The position numbers were made by a program, and so were the translations under genes. The notes under the pieces were generated by a model. The model saw only the letters and a list, made by a program, of their open reading frames with translations. It ran no database searches and was not told where the DNA came from. A stretch of 64,000 bases of DNA from NCBI GenBank assembly GCA_021201825.1, contig JAJQED010000003.1, positions 177,541-241,540 of the forward strand, written 5' to 3'. Of the stretch, positions 51,262 through 60,650 are shown one piece after another. The DNA comes from Alistipes sp. (GTDB taxonomy: Bacteria; Bacteroidota; Bacteroidia; Bacteroidales; Rikenellaceae). Positions within the stretch are counted from its first letter, which is position 1. The number at the start of each line of letters is the position of its first letter.

Positions 51262-53865
51262 ATGCGCCTTTGCCGATATATTTTTCCGATTGTCTTGCTG
51301 TTCATAATCGGCGCCGTCACCACGGTGGCCCAACAGGCACCTGTCATCGGCACGGTAACCGATGCAACGGACGGCGACCCGGTAGCCGGGGTAATCATCG
51401 AGGTCCTGGACAGCAACGGTAATATGGTATCCTATGCCATGTCGGCCTCCGACGGCCGTTTCACCATCACCCCGCCGGCCGGGAGCTATACCCTGCGGTT
51501 CTCGGCGATGGGCTACCGCAAGTTGACCATCGACCCCGCCAAAAGCTCCCGTCCGCTGGTCGTGGCGCTGGTACAGGAGGCCACCGAGATAAGGGAAATA
51601 ACGGTAAAGGCGCATGATATCTTGATGAAAGGCGATACCTTGGTCTATAATGTCGAGAAATACGCTGATATCTCCGACCGCAATATCGAGGACGTGCTGA
51701 AAAAGATGCCCGGCATCGAAGTGTCCGAAAGCGGCCAGATAAGCTACCAGGGCGAGCCTATCAATAAGTTTTATATCGAGGGCATCGATATGCTGGACGG
51801 GCGCTACGGGCTGGCGACCAAGAACATTTCCCACAAGGACGTTCTCAACGTAGAACTTATGGAGAACCACCAGCCCATCCGGGCCCTGCAGGAAATATCC
51901 CATTCCGACCAGGCCGCGCTTAATATCCGACTCAAGGAAGAGGCAAAGTCCCGCTGGGTCGGCACGGTCAATGCCGGTGCAGGATATTCGCCGGCACTCT
52001 ACGACGCCTCGCTGTTTGCCATGCGTATTTCGGGCGGATGGCAGAGCATGGAAAATATCAAGGTCAATAATACCGGGAAGAACCTTGCCAATGAGAACCT
52101 GCGCTTTTCGACCTATAATATGTTCAGCGAGCTGGTCAACCGCAACCTTTCCCCGGAACTTATTTCGGCAGATATTTCAAGTGCCCCGATAGGGGATGAG
52201 CGAACCCGGTTCAACCGCTCCGTGCTGGCCAACAGCACCAATGCCGTCAATGCCGGCAAGGATTACCGCATAGACGCTGAGGTAAATTATTTTGGGGAAC
52301 GCCTCTCTTCCTCGAGTGAAACGGCAACCCGGTATTTCGACCCGGGAGTGGAGGATTTCCATGAAATCCGGGACGTTCTCACTCATATCCACGACCTTAC
52401 GGCAAGAATTACGGCCGAGGCCAACAAACCGGAATTTTACCTGCGTAACGACCTGGAAACAGGCCTGATGTGGAAAGACTCCCGTTCGCGGATAGGCGGC
52501 ACGACGTCGACCCTGCAGGACGCCGACCTGCCGTTGAGGCAGGTATCCAACCGGCTGCAGGTCATTAAACGGACGGGCAGGCGTACCTTTACCGTCAACT
52601 CCGACAACCGTTATCAGGCCACTCCGCGAAGCCTTGCCATAGACCGTGACGGGGAAGAATTACGTCAGGATGCTTCCTATTCGGTTTTCAATTCTCAGAC
52701 CGATATATCCTATGGCTTCGGTGCGGGCCGTTGGCAGTTGTCGGGCCGGGCAGGGATCATGTTCCGTTATAATACCTTGGAGAGTACCATGTCGGGGCTC
52801 CAAAATACGGGATTGCCAACCGTCAACGACATTACTTTCTTCCAGACCCGCACGTTTCTCACACCAACGGCTGTTTATCAACGCAAGAAAATAAGGTTTA
52901 CCCTGACGGCCCCACTAAACCTGCGGACATATAATTATACGGACAGGCAAAGTGATAAGGGCCGCTCCAAAGCGAAGCTATCGGTGGACCCGACAGCGGC
53001 ACTGCGGTATAATATCTCCGCGTTCCTGACCCTGAATACTTCAGCGTCCTATTCGACCACGGCTGTGAATGAGCAAATATTCTATAACGGGGCCATAATG
53101 CGCGATTACCGTAATATTACCATTGGCCATACCCTGTTCGACAGCGGTAGCCGCCGCAGTATCAGCGCAGGCCTTAATTACCGCAACCCGGTAAAGTCGC
53201 TGTTCATGAGCGGTCTTGTTTCCTACACCAATTCTTCGGTGATGCCATTGTCAGCGCGGTATTTCACCGACGGGTATATCGTCTCCACTTACTCCGACCG
53301 TCGCGGCAGCTCCGGCACATGGTACGGGAAGTTCAGCTTTGCAAAGGGCCTTAATTCGGGGAGGACTACTGTAGGGGTCGATGTCTCGGCAACCGCCGGT
53401 GCTTCATCTATGGTTCTGGAGCAGGTCAAGACGCCCTACCGTTCTCAGTATTACCTCCTTACCCCGCACTTCAAAGGCCGGATCTTGCCGTGGATGACCG
53501 CAGAATACAGGCTCGACCTTTCGCGGGACATATTGGAGATCAAGAACGGCGGCGAAAAAAGCGATTACTATTCGGCCTCGCAGTCCCTCTCGACCGTATT
53601 CCGGATAACGCCAGACCTGCAGTTCAATGCCGTTGCGGAACACTATTTCACGGACCTGACCGGCAACGGCGACCGTAACCTGATCCTGCTGGATGCAGGT
53701 ATCAGATGGAACCTATCGCAAAACCTCGACCTGAGCCTTTCGGCTGCTAATATCTTGAATAAAAAGAATTTCAATTACAGTACACTTGCCAGCCTTTCGT
53801 CCTCCGAGACCCGGTATGCCATCCGCCGGCGCAGCGTTGTGGTCTCGGCTTATTTCACTTTTTAA
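51262..53865 (+). CDS. TonB-dependent receptor-like outer-membrane protein with CarboxypepD_reg domain
   Basis: An 867-residue outer-membrane protein with a signal peptide (IVLLFIIGAVTTVAQQ). Residues about 28-110 are the CarboxypepD-regulatory-like beta domain (GTVTDATDGDPVAGVIIEVL). A plug-like stretch follows (IEDVLKKMPGIEVSESGQIS), then a beta-barrel. No obvious TonB box or SusD partner is seen, so it is an OM beta-barrel family protein of the type paired with GLPGLI genes. It starts 31 bases after the GLPGLI gene and ends before a bidirectional terminator. Confidence 0.85.
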   Translation: MRLCRYIFPIVLLFIIGAVTTVAQQAPVIGTVTDATDGDPVAGVIIEVLDSNGNMVSYAMSASDGRFTITPPAGSYTLRFSAMGYRKLTIDPAKSSRPLVVALVQEATEIREITVKAHDILMKGDTLVYNVEKYADISDRNIEDVLKKMPGIEVSESGQISYQGEPINKFYIEGIDMLDGRYGLATKNISHKDVLNVELMENHQPIRALQEISHSDQAALNIRLKEEAKSRWVGTVNAGAGYSPALYDASLFAMRISGGWQSMENIKVNNTGKNLANENLRFSTYNMFSELVNRNLSPELISADISSAPIGDERTRFNRSVLANSTNAVNAGKDYRIDAEVNYFGERLSSSSETATRYFDPGVEDFHEIRDVLTHIHDLTARITAEANKPEFYLRNDLETGLMWKDSRSRIGGTTSTLQDADLPLRQVSNRLQVIKRTGRRTFTVNSDNRYQATPRSLAIDRDGEELRQDASYSVFNSQTDISYGFGAGRWQLSGRAGIMFRYNTLESTMSGLQNTGLPTVNDITFFQTRTFLTPTAVYQRKKIRFTLTAPLNLRTYNYTDRQSDKGRSKAKLSVDPTAALRYNISAFLTLNTSASYSTTAVNEQIFYNGAIMRDYRNITIGHTLFDSGSRRSISAGLNYRNPVKSLFMSGLVSYTNSSVMPLSARYFTDGYIVSTYSDRRGSSGTWYGKFSFAKGLNSGRTTVGVDVSATAGASSMVLEQVKTPYRSQYYLLTPHFKGRILPWMTAEYRLDLSRDILEIKNGGEKSDYYSASQSLSTVFRITPDLQFNAVAEHYFTDLTGNGDRNLILLDAGIRWNLSQNLDLSLSAANILNKKNFNYSTLASLSSSETRYAIRRRSVVVSAYFTF

Positions 53866-53884
53866 TTCTTAACAACCCGTAAAA

Positions 53885-53912
53885 GATAAGGCCGCACTCG
53901 TGCGGCCTTATC
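53885..53912. terminator. Bidirectional terminator
   Basis: A perfect 12-bp stem (GATAAGGCCGCA / TGCGGCCTTATC) with a CTCG loop lies between the convergent TonB-receptor and tannase-like genes. Confidence 0.9.
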
Positions 53913-53913
53913 G

Positions 53914-55344
53914 CTATTCATTGCGGTAGAGAATACCGGCTATCCACCGGAACAATTCGTCGAGGTCGTAGTCCCCGGAATGACCCCGGTCCCATGCCAG
54001 TTCGAAATCTACATCATACCCGGAATTTGCAAGCTTTGTGGAGAAGTTGATGGGTATCTGGAAAGCGGTGTCCCTGTCGGCCGCCCCGTGGCGGATATAC
54101 CAATGTGGGGCCGTACGTGCCTCTTCTTTACCGATAAAATTCATCGGGTTCATCAGGTATACCCTTTGGCGCAAATCCTTGTCGAGTTCCGCTTCCGGGT
54201 CAGCGGTAGCCTTGCGCAGGCTGAACTCCGTGAAATTGGACGAACTGCCGTGAGCATCGCCGAACACCATATTTTCGGGAGACGGACGGGAGGCCAGAAC
54301 ATTCAGCGGATCGAACGCCGGCGGGGTTTTTAGCGGTTGCATTTTGACAAGATATTCGAGGTAAATGTCAAGATCTATATCCGTAATTTCCCGCTTTCCC
54401 TCCCGTGTGGACCCGTAGAGGACCCCGATACTATCCGGTATCTCCATGCCTATATCTTGGGCGGCCCGGGCCGAATTGACCAGCAGATCCTTAAGATAAT
54501 GCCGATAGTCGGAGGCGGTCAACCTTTCTCCCAATGGGGTCTCTAACAGCAGCCCGGTCTGGTAGCCGGCGAACAGATCGGCCAGTTCTTCCGACACGGC
54601 GGCCTGTTCGGGAGTGAGGTTACGCACACCGGAATTGGTGCCCCGGTAGAGCCATTCGTATGCCATATCCGCATGTTCCAGGTCTATAATGGGACAGAAA
54701 CATACTGCCGCAAAAATATCGTCGCGCTCGTCTGCCGCACCCATCGCTTTCAAGTACGGTTCGTATACAGGGTCGTTCCCGGATGCTCCGAGCAGGGCCG
54801 ACATGGCCCCGCCGGCGCTCGTGCCGTCGGAAACGATCCGGTCCTTATTGCCTGGTATGGTAGCGTCGTTATGCCGCAGGAACCGGACTGCGGCTTTAAG
54901 GTCCAGAATCGCCGCAGGAGCCCGACCGGTATATATCTTATCGCCATGCTCCTCCACTACCGAATTGGAACCCCTTACCCCGGGGATCACAACAATGTAA
55001 CCCTCGGCCAGCGCCCGCCCGGTCGCATCTTTCGTAGACGGCTGCCCGGCCCGGCCAGCCATATATCCTCCGACATAATTCCTCAGGAAGATCGGGGTGT
55101 CGCGGTTATCGCCGTACGCGCTTTCCGGAACGTAAATATTAAGTTTCTGGTACTGCGGGTCCTCGATATTGGCGACGTAAGGGATGTTCTCGTAAGCCCG
55201 GTAATGGACCGTTTCTCCCGTTTCAAGGGTAAGTGTCCGTTGCTCGGGTTCCTGCGGCGGGAGGTATTTCAGGCCGTCCTGCGCCGATAAGGACAAGGTG
55301 ACAAGGCACATACACAATGGTGCCGTAAGGATCGTTCTTCTCAT
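53914..55344 (-). CDS. Alpha/beta hydrolase, subtype B tannase-like, exported
   Basis: A 476-residue esterase with a signal peptide (LCMCLVTLSLSAQ). The nucleophile Ser176 is in SDGTSAGGAMSALLG, and the C-terminal WYIRHGAADRDTAF and WDRGHSGDYDLDEL hold the acid and His, as in bacterial tannases with the GTSAGG motif. Such enzymes release gallate from galloyl esters. The closest characterised relatives would need a search. Its promoter box lies inside an inverted repeat. It is a single-gene unit. Confidence 0.78.
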   Translation of the reverse strand: MRRTILTAPLCMCLVTLSLSAQDGLKYLPPQEPEQRTLTLETGETVHYRAYENIPYVANIEDPQYQKLNIYVPESAYGDNRDTPIFLRNYVGGYMAGRAGQPSTKDATGRALAEGYIVVIPGVRGSNSVVEEHGDKIYTGRAPAAILDLKAAVRFLRHNDATIPGNKDRIVSDGTSAGGAMSALLGASGNDPVYEPYLKAMGAADERDDIFAAVCFCPIIDLEHADMAYEWLYRGTNSGVRNLTPEQAAVSEELADLFAGYQTGLLLETPLGERLTASDYRHYLKDLLVNSARAAQDIGMEIPDSIGVLYGSTREGKREITDIDLDIYLEYLVKMQPLKTPPAFDPLNVLASRPSPENMVFGDAHGSSSNFTEFSLRKATADPEAELDKDLRQRVYLMNPMNFIGKEEARTAPHWYIRHGAADRDTAFQIPINFSTKLANSGYDVDFELAWDRGHSGDYDLDELFRWIAGILYRNE

Positions 55345-55356
55345 AACCGGTCATAA

Positions 55357-55401
55357 TTTTACCGGAAAGATGCAAAAATATTGACAATCTTTCCGGTAAA
55401 A
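55357..55401 (-). promoter_or_regulatory. -7 box within a perfect 14-bp inverted repeat
   Basis: TTTTACCGGAAAGA at 55357-55370 and its exact reverse complement at 55388-55401 flank a 17-base centre that contains TATTTTTG on the minus strand (55373-55380), the likely -7 box of the tannase-like gene. The repeat may act as an operator for a dimeric regulator or as the mgtE terminator overlapping the promoter. Confidence 0.65.
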
Positions 55402-55424
55402 CCAAAAAATCTTACTATACCGTC

Positions 55425-56765
55425 TTACAGCAGCATCGTCGCTACCGAGAAGTAGATAAATACCCCTAAAATATCGCAGATGGAAGTGATAAGGGGAGCG
55501 GAAGCGGTTGCGGGGTCGAGTTTCAGTTTCGTGAATACAAACGGGAGCAACATCCCGATGAGACTTCCGGACATTACCGTAAGCACCATGGTAACGGCTA
55601 CTACCAGTACGACTTCCGGTGCCCGGAAACTTGCTATAATGGATACTCCCAGTGCCATAGTCACTCCGAGCAGCAGAGATACCGCGAGCTCTTTTCCTAT
55701 CAGTTTCACCCAGTCTTTCATCTGTACATCGCCGAGCGCGATTGCCCGTATCATCAGCGTTGCGGATTGTGAACCGGCATTACCGCCGCTGTCTATCAAC
55801 AGTGGCAGGAAAAAGACGAGGGAGACGACCGCCGCTATGACATTCTCGAAATTGGCAAGCAGGGCTCCCGAAAAAATATTCATGAACACCAGGGCCAGCA
55901 GCCAGATTATACGTTGTTTATACAGCATTCCAACCCGGGCCTTGATCGGGTTTACGATGGCGTCGGAGATAGAACCGAACCTCTGGAAGTCCTCCGTACT
56001 CTCTTCCTGTACCACGTCGAACACGTCGTCGACCGTCACGATACCCAGCAGGGTCCCCGATGAATCAATGACCGGCAGGGCCACCCGGTCCGACTCGCTG
56101 AAAGCCTTTACGGCCTCTTCCTGGTCGTCCGTGGCGTTGAGGGCGATGTACCGGTGGTCCATGATGTCCTCTATATGGCAATCCGGGTCGGCGAGCAGCA
56201 GCACTTCGATCGAGAGGGCATCTATCAGGTTCCAGCGGTCGTCGACTACGTAAATAATGTTGATCGTCTCGGATTTACTGGCGTAGCGGCGGATATGGTC
56301 GAACGCCTGTTTAATGGTAAAATGCGGTTTGACGGCGACGTAATCCGGGGTCATAAGACGCCCGATACTCTCCTCGGGATAACCCAACAGGGTGGTTGCC
56401 GTCTCCCGTTCGCTGGCAGAGAGCATCTGCATCAGCCGCTGGCTGACCTTGCCCGGCAGTTCCTCGAAGAAAGCCGTACGGTCGTCAGGGTCCAGGTCGT
56501 TCAGCAGTTCGGACAACTTGCGCCCGTCGGAGGCAAGCAGTTCGATAATGGTTTCCTGTTCATCCAGCTCGAGGTTGGCGAATGTGTCTTTGGCAAGTTC
56601 GCGGTTGAGCAGGCGGAATATAATGATCCCGTCCGTGTCGCTCGACGCGGTTATAAGCTCGGCAGCCTGATGGGGTTCCAACAGGTTTAGCTCTTGTTTG
56701 AGCAGTTTCCAGCTTTTGTTCTCGATGAGCTCACGAATGAGCAGTAGAAAATCTTTGTCAATCAT
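55425..56765 (-). CDS. mgtE: Magnesium transporter MgtE
   Basis: A 446-residue magnesium channel. The N-terminal helical domain (residues about 15-130, LAKDTFANLELDEQETI) is followed by two CBS domains (about 135-255) and five membrane helices (about 285-445) with the pore motif region DSGGNAGSQSATLM. The cytoplasmic domains close the pore when Mg2+ is high. The length is normal. It is upstream of the tannase-like gene on the same strand. Confidence 0.95.
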   Translation of the reverse strand: MIDKDFLLLIRELIENKSWKLLKQELNLLEPHQAAELITASSDTDGIIIFRLLNRELAKDTFANLELDEQETIIELLASDGRKLSELLNDLDPDDRTAFFEELPGKVSQRLMQMLSASERETATTLLGYPEESIGRLMTPDYVAVKPHFTIKQAFDHIRRYASKSETINIIYVVDDRWNLIDALSIEVLLLADPDCHIEDIMDHRYIALNATDDQEEAVKAFSESDRVALPVIDSSGTLLGIVTVDDVFDVVQEESTEDFQRFGSISDAIVNPIKARVGMLYKQRIIWLLALVFMNIFSGALLANFENVIAAVVSLVFFLPLLIDSGGNAGSQSATLMIRAIALGDVQMKDWVKLIGKELAVSLLLGVTMALGVSIIASFRAPEVVLVVAVTMVLTVMSGSLIGMLLPFVFTKLKLDPATASAPLITSICDILGVFIYFSVATMLL

Positions 56766-57020
56766 CTCCCTGCGTTTTTTTGCCGATAGGGAGACGGCTT
56801 CAGGCCCCCCTACAGGATGTTATTTACTCCGTTCGTTTTACTCTGATAAGGGCCTTCGTCCATAACGAGATTTGATGTTTTGGTTTTGACACCGCAAAAG
56901 AAGTGCATATTTTTCAAATAACCTATAGCCATAAGTGGGGATTTCTGTTTTTTAATTAAAAAAATATACTTAACGGTGCCAAAAAATCCGACCCTCGGAC
57001 CATCATACCCGCTGGCCGTG
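56766..57020. other. AT-rich intergenic region between mgtE and the AsmA-like gene
   Basis: No gene, tRNA-like fold or long inverted repeat was found. A run of A/T (TTTTTTAATTAAAAAAATAT) lies at about 56948-56967. No Mg-sensing leader that I can recognise precedes mgtE. Confidence 0.45.
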
Positions 57021-57051
57021 TTGGATTTGCCGCAAGTTGTAGTTAAATTTG
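57021..57051 (+). promoter_or_regulatory. Promoter of the AsmA-like gene
   Basis: TTGG at 57021-57024 and an exact TAAATTTG at 57044-57051 are spaced by 19 bases. Transcription would start near 57057, leaving an AT-rich leader of about 53 bases. Confidence 0.65.
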
Positions 57052-57109
57052 CCTTTGATGTAATAATATATTAAATAGACGTTTATATAATAAACCCGGC
57101 TGAAAAGAT

Positions 57110-60100
57110 ATGAAAAGATCGAGGAAAAGGGCGTTGATAATTACCGTTTCGGTACTTTTTACGCTGTTGGTCGTGATCCCGGCCGCCGCCATAGCAATCA
57201 TCAAATGGGCTGTCCTACCCCCGGAAAAACTCACCCCGATCGTATTGAAATATTCCCGCCCGCTGGTCAATGGGCAGATAAACTGCGAGCGGGTGGAGCT
57301 CACTTTCTGGGGAACCTTCCCCAAAGTGGGCCTGCGACTTAACGACGGCGAGATCATTTCTTACGCCGCCAAAGACAGCGCGGCCCTGGCCGGCGGAGAG
57401 GCGGAACTGTCGGATACGCTATTGAAGTTCTCCCGGGCTTTGGTGACGGTGGACATAATGGACTATTTCCGCCGCAACCGCATCACAGTCGAGCGGTTGT
57501 TCATCGACCGCCCGTTCTTTTACGGAATGGTCGCCGAAGACGGGACGGCAAATTGGGATGTTCTGAAAGAGAGCGAAGAACAGGTAGCCGAGGAGGATAC
57601 CACGGAGTTCCGGATGCCGGTCATCGACCTGAAAAAAATAAGGATCAGGGACGGCCATTTCATATACGAGGACCGGCAGGCAGACCTCTACGGTGAGACG
57701 GCCGGTTTCAGCCTTGCAATGGATAACCAGCTGCGCCGGCGTAACCTGAAAACCGAAATAAAGACCGGGTTCAGTTCCCTTATCTTCGACAGTCCTGCTT
57801 ATACCCTGGAGAACGATCTGGCCTTGCAGTTCGAAAGCAGTATAGACCTGCACCGGGGCAGGGTGGCTTTCAGCGATGCCAAAATGACGGTCAACGATCT
57901 GGAATTCACGACAGACGGTTCGGTCGGTTTCGAAGAAAACCACCTGTTGCTCGATATTACTTTCGGCACCCGGATAGACGATATCTCGAAACTGCTCGGG
58001 TTCGTCCCGGACGAATATTTCCAAAACAAGCGCAAAATCACCACTAAAGGCAGTCTCTCACTCGAGGGCAGCGTTCAAGGGGCGATGGGCGACAGCATAT
58101 CGCCGGATGTCAATCTTCATTGCATGCTGGAGAGGGCATCCCTGTTGTCCCGGAGTACCAAAAAAGGGATCGAAAGACTCGATGCCGACCTGCAGTTATA
58201 CCTGTGTGGGGAGCGGCCCTCGGCCTCCTATGTCTCTTTTGCAAAACTGGATATGGTCGGGACCAATACGTCTTTTACCGCCAAGGGCAATGTTACCCGT
58301 CTGTTGACCGACCCGTATATCGATGCTGCCCTTAAAGGTAAAATAGATCTCGAGGCTATAGCCGAAGATATTCTGAATCCCGATTCCGTTACGGTCAAGG
58401 GAGTGGTCGAGGGAGATATCGAGGCGGCGTTCCGGCTCGACGAGCTTATGGACGGGGACCTCTCCCGGCTGAATGCCGCCGGCAGGTTCGAAATTGCGCG
58501 GCTGCTTCTGGCCAACCGGGCCGAGGGGAACAGCATCTATATGGGCGGGGTCCGGTTCGAAGCCGATACTACACGCTACCAGAGCGCATTCCTGACGGAG
58601 GATGACCTGATCAGTGCCCGGCTGAACGTCGACACGATTAATTTACGGTTGGGCCGGGACGTGAATACGCGCATCGGCAGGCTGGACCTGCAGGCCCGCA
58701 CCTCCCGATCTTTCGATACCACGGCCGTTATGCCGGTAACAACCAACCTCACTATAGGAAGTGTACGTATGCGGCTCCCCGATTCGGTTTGGGTGGCCGG
58801 GAAAAACGTGCGTGTGCTCGGCGGTATCAAGGCTTCCAATAGCGACCGAAAGAAAGGAATGTTTGCGGGGCAGATCATGCTCGACACCCTGCGGTATTAC
58901 GATGTGCCGGGACGGTCGAGGCTTACTATGGACAATAGCTCGTTCACCGTCGAGATGATGCCCCTGCGGGACGCCATGCGGCGCAAGGCCCAGGTGGCGG
59001 GTATTTCTACAGGTAGGGGGCAGGCGGCCGATTCCACGGTTCGTCAACGCCGCGAACCGGGCGCCCTGCGCAACCGGGACGGGGCGGAACCGTCCGGCCG
59101 TGGCCGTGCTACCGAGCCGCAAGTACGGCGCCAGGAGCACGGCGGCCAGCAGGGAGGGTTGCTCCGGAACTGGGAGGTTTCCGGGAGCGTGAAATTCGAC
59201 GCCCTAAGGATGTTTACCGGAATGTTCCCCTTGCCCGTGCTGATGGAAAATACGACCCTGCGGTTCGATACGGACAAGATAAATATGACCGATGCACGGC
59301 TGAAACTCGGCCGCAGTGATTTCCTGCTTACGGGACAGGTCGAGGGTATGAGGCAGGTCGCCCTGAGGGGTGGGGTATTGAAAGGCAACCTGGCCCTGTC
59401 GAGCGGGTATATTGACTGCAACCAGTTGCTGCGGGCCATAAGCCACAGCACTTTGGCCGGGGAGGCGGAAAGTGCGATAGCGGCTACAGAGGAGGAATAT
59501 GTCGAGTCATGGGAGAACGAAGAGTTGACGGCAGACGTGGAACTGGAAGAGGACTACGGGTTGTTCATGGTTCCTCGGAATCTGGACTTAGTGCTTCGGG
59601 CCAATGCCCGTAAGGTCGATTATAAAGACCTGAACCTGCAAAATATACGGGGTGAAATAGTGCTGCGTAACCAGACGGTCAATCTCCGCAAACTTCACAT
59701 GGAGTCCGACATAGGCAACGGGGACCTTACGATGGTCTACTCCACTCCCCGCCGGGACCGGGCCAGCATCGGAATGGAACTCGACCTGGACGGTATCGTA
59801 GTAGAGAGCCTTATCGGGCTGTTTCCCGAGATGGATGAGATGCTTCCCATGCTCCGATCGTTCGAGGGGGTTTTGGACTGCCAGATCTCGGCTACGTGCG
59901 ACCTGGATTCGACTTCCAATATAATCATCCCATCGCTCCATACGGCATGTTACCTGAGCGGGGAGAACATGGTGCTTATGGACGGCGAAACTTTCGCTGA
60001 AATCTCTAAAAAGCTGATGTTCAAGAATAAGGAACGAAACCTGATCGATTACATATCGGTGGACCTATTGATAAAGGATAATATGGTTGAGATATATCCG

Positions 60101-60601
60101 TTCATGGTCGAGCTGGACCGGTATAAATTGGCGGTAGGCGGTGTCCACAACCTCGATATGACGTTCGATTACCATATATCCGTGCTCAAATCGCCGGTGC
60201 CGTTCAAACTGGGAATTGACATTACGGGCGACCTGGACAATTTCAAATTCAAGATTGTCAAATGTAAATACAAGCAGTTGTTCAAGGTCGCAAGGGAGGA
60301 AGAGTTGCAGGAAACAAGGCTCAACCTGCGTTCGGGCATCCGGGAAACCATACGTACACAGCTTATGGCCAATGCCCCTGAAATCGGAGCCGGGTATTCT
60401 GCGGAGCGTATACGGTCCCGCCGCCCGGAACAGGCCGTAACGGATATGGACGAGGATGTGGACGAATCGGCTTATGTTGAGGGGGAATACGAAATTGATG
60501 AGTTGCCGGAAGTAACGCAGCAGACCGGACCGGAACCTAATGCAGGTTTGGCCCAACAACCTGATATCCCCGCGGAAGCCGAAGCCGAAGCGGAGCAGTG
60601 A
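57110..60601 (+). CDS. AsmA-like giant membrane-anchored protein
   Basis: A 1163-residue protein with one N-terminal membrane helix (about residues 8-30) and a long periplasmic region. LTPIVLKYSRPLVNGQINCE and the following ELTFWGTFPKVGLRL match the AsmA start; the C-terminal part (LQNIRGEIVLRNQTVNLRK and IDYISVDLLIKDNMVEI) is the AsmA-like C-terminal domain. The family, related to TamB and YhdP, is thought to bridge phospholipids between the membranes. A Gly/Arg-rich linker (about residues 625-690) interrupts the beta structure. It is a single gene ended by a strong terminator. Confidence 0.85.
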   Translation: MKRSRKRALIITVSVLFTLLVVIPAAAIAIIKWAVLPPEKLTPIVLKYSRPLVNGQINCERVELTFWGTFPKVGLRLNDGEIISYAAKDSAALAGGEAELSDTLLKFSRALVTVDIMDYFRRNRITVERLFIDRPFFYGMVAEDGTANWDVLKESEEQVAEEDTTEFRMPVIDLKKIRIRDGHFIYEDRQADLYGETAGFSLAMDNQLRRRNLKTEIKTGFSSLIFDSPAYTLENDLALQFESSIDLHRGRVAFSDAKMTVNDLEFTTDGSVGFEENHLLLDITFGTRIDDISKLLGFVPDEYFQNKRKITTKGSLSLEGSVQGAMGDSISPDVNLHCMLERASLLSRSTKKGIERLDADLQLYLCGERPSASYVSFAKLDMVGTNTSFTAKGNVTRLLTDPYIDAALKGKIDLEAIAEDILNPDSVTVKGVVEGDIEAAFRLDELMDGDLSRLNAAGRFEIARLLLANRAEGNSIYMGGVRFEADTTRYQSAFLTEDDLISARLNVDTINLRLGRDVNTRIGRLDLQARTSRSFDTTAVMPVTTNLTIGSVRMRLPDSVWVAGKNVRVLGGIKASNSDRKKGMFAGQIMLDTLRYYDVPGRSRLTMDNSSFTVEMMPLRDAMRRKAQVAGISTGRGQAADSTVRQRREPGALRNRDGAEPSGRGRATEPQVRRQEHGGQQGGLLRNWEVSGSVKFDALRMFTGMFPLPVLMENTTLRFDTDKINMTDARLKLGRSDFLLTGQVEGMRQVALRGGVLKGNLALSSGYIDCNQLLRAISHSTLAGEAESAIAATEEEYVESWENEELTADVELEEDYGLFMVPRNLDLVLRANARKVDYKDLNLQNIRGEIVLRNQTVNLRKLHMESDIGNGDLTMVYSTPRRDRASIGMELDLDGIVVESLIGLFPEMDEMLPMLRSFEGVLDCQISATCDLDSTSNIIIPSLHTACYLSGENMVLMDGETFAEISKKLMFKNKERNLIDYISVDLLIKDNMVEIYPFMVELDRYKLAVGGVHNLDMTFDYHISVLKSPVPFKLGIDITGDLDNFKFKIVKCKYKQLFKVAREEELQETRLNLRSGIRETIRTQLMANAPEIGAGYSAERIRSRRPEQAVTDMDEDVDESAYVEGEYEIDELPEVTQQTGPEPNAGLAQQPDIPAEAEAEAEQ

Positions 60602-60613
60602 CGGCAGTATAAA

Positions 60614-60650
60614 AAAATAAAGGGCCGAGAAATACCCGGCCTTTTATTTT
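60614..60650. terminator. Bidirectional terminator
   Basis: AAAATAAAGGGCCG and CGGCCTTTTATTTT (14-base arms, one G-T pair) lie between the AsmA-like gene and the convergent oxidoreductase. The second arm reaches the oxidoreductase stop codon. Confidence 0.85.
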
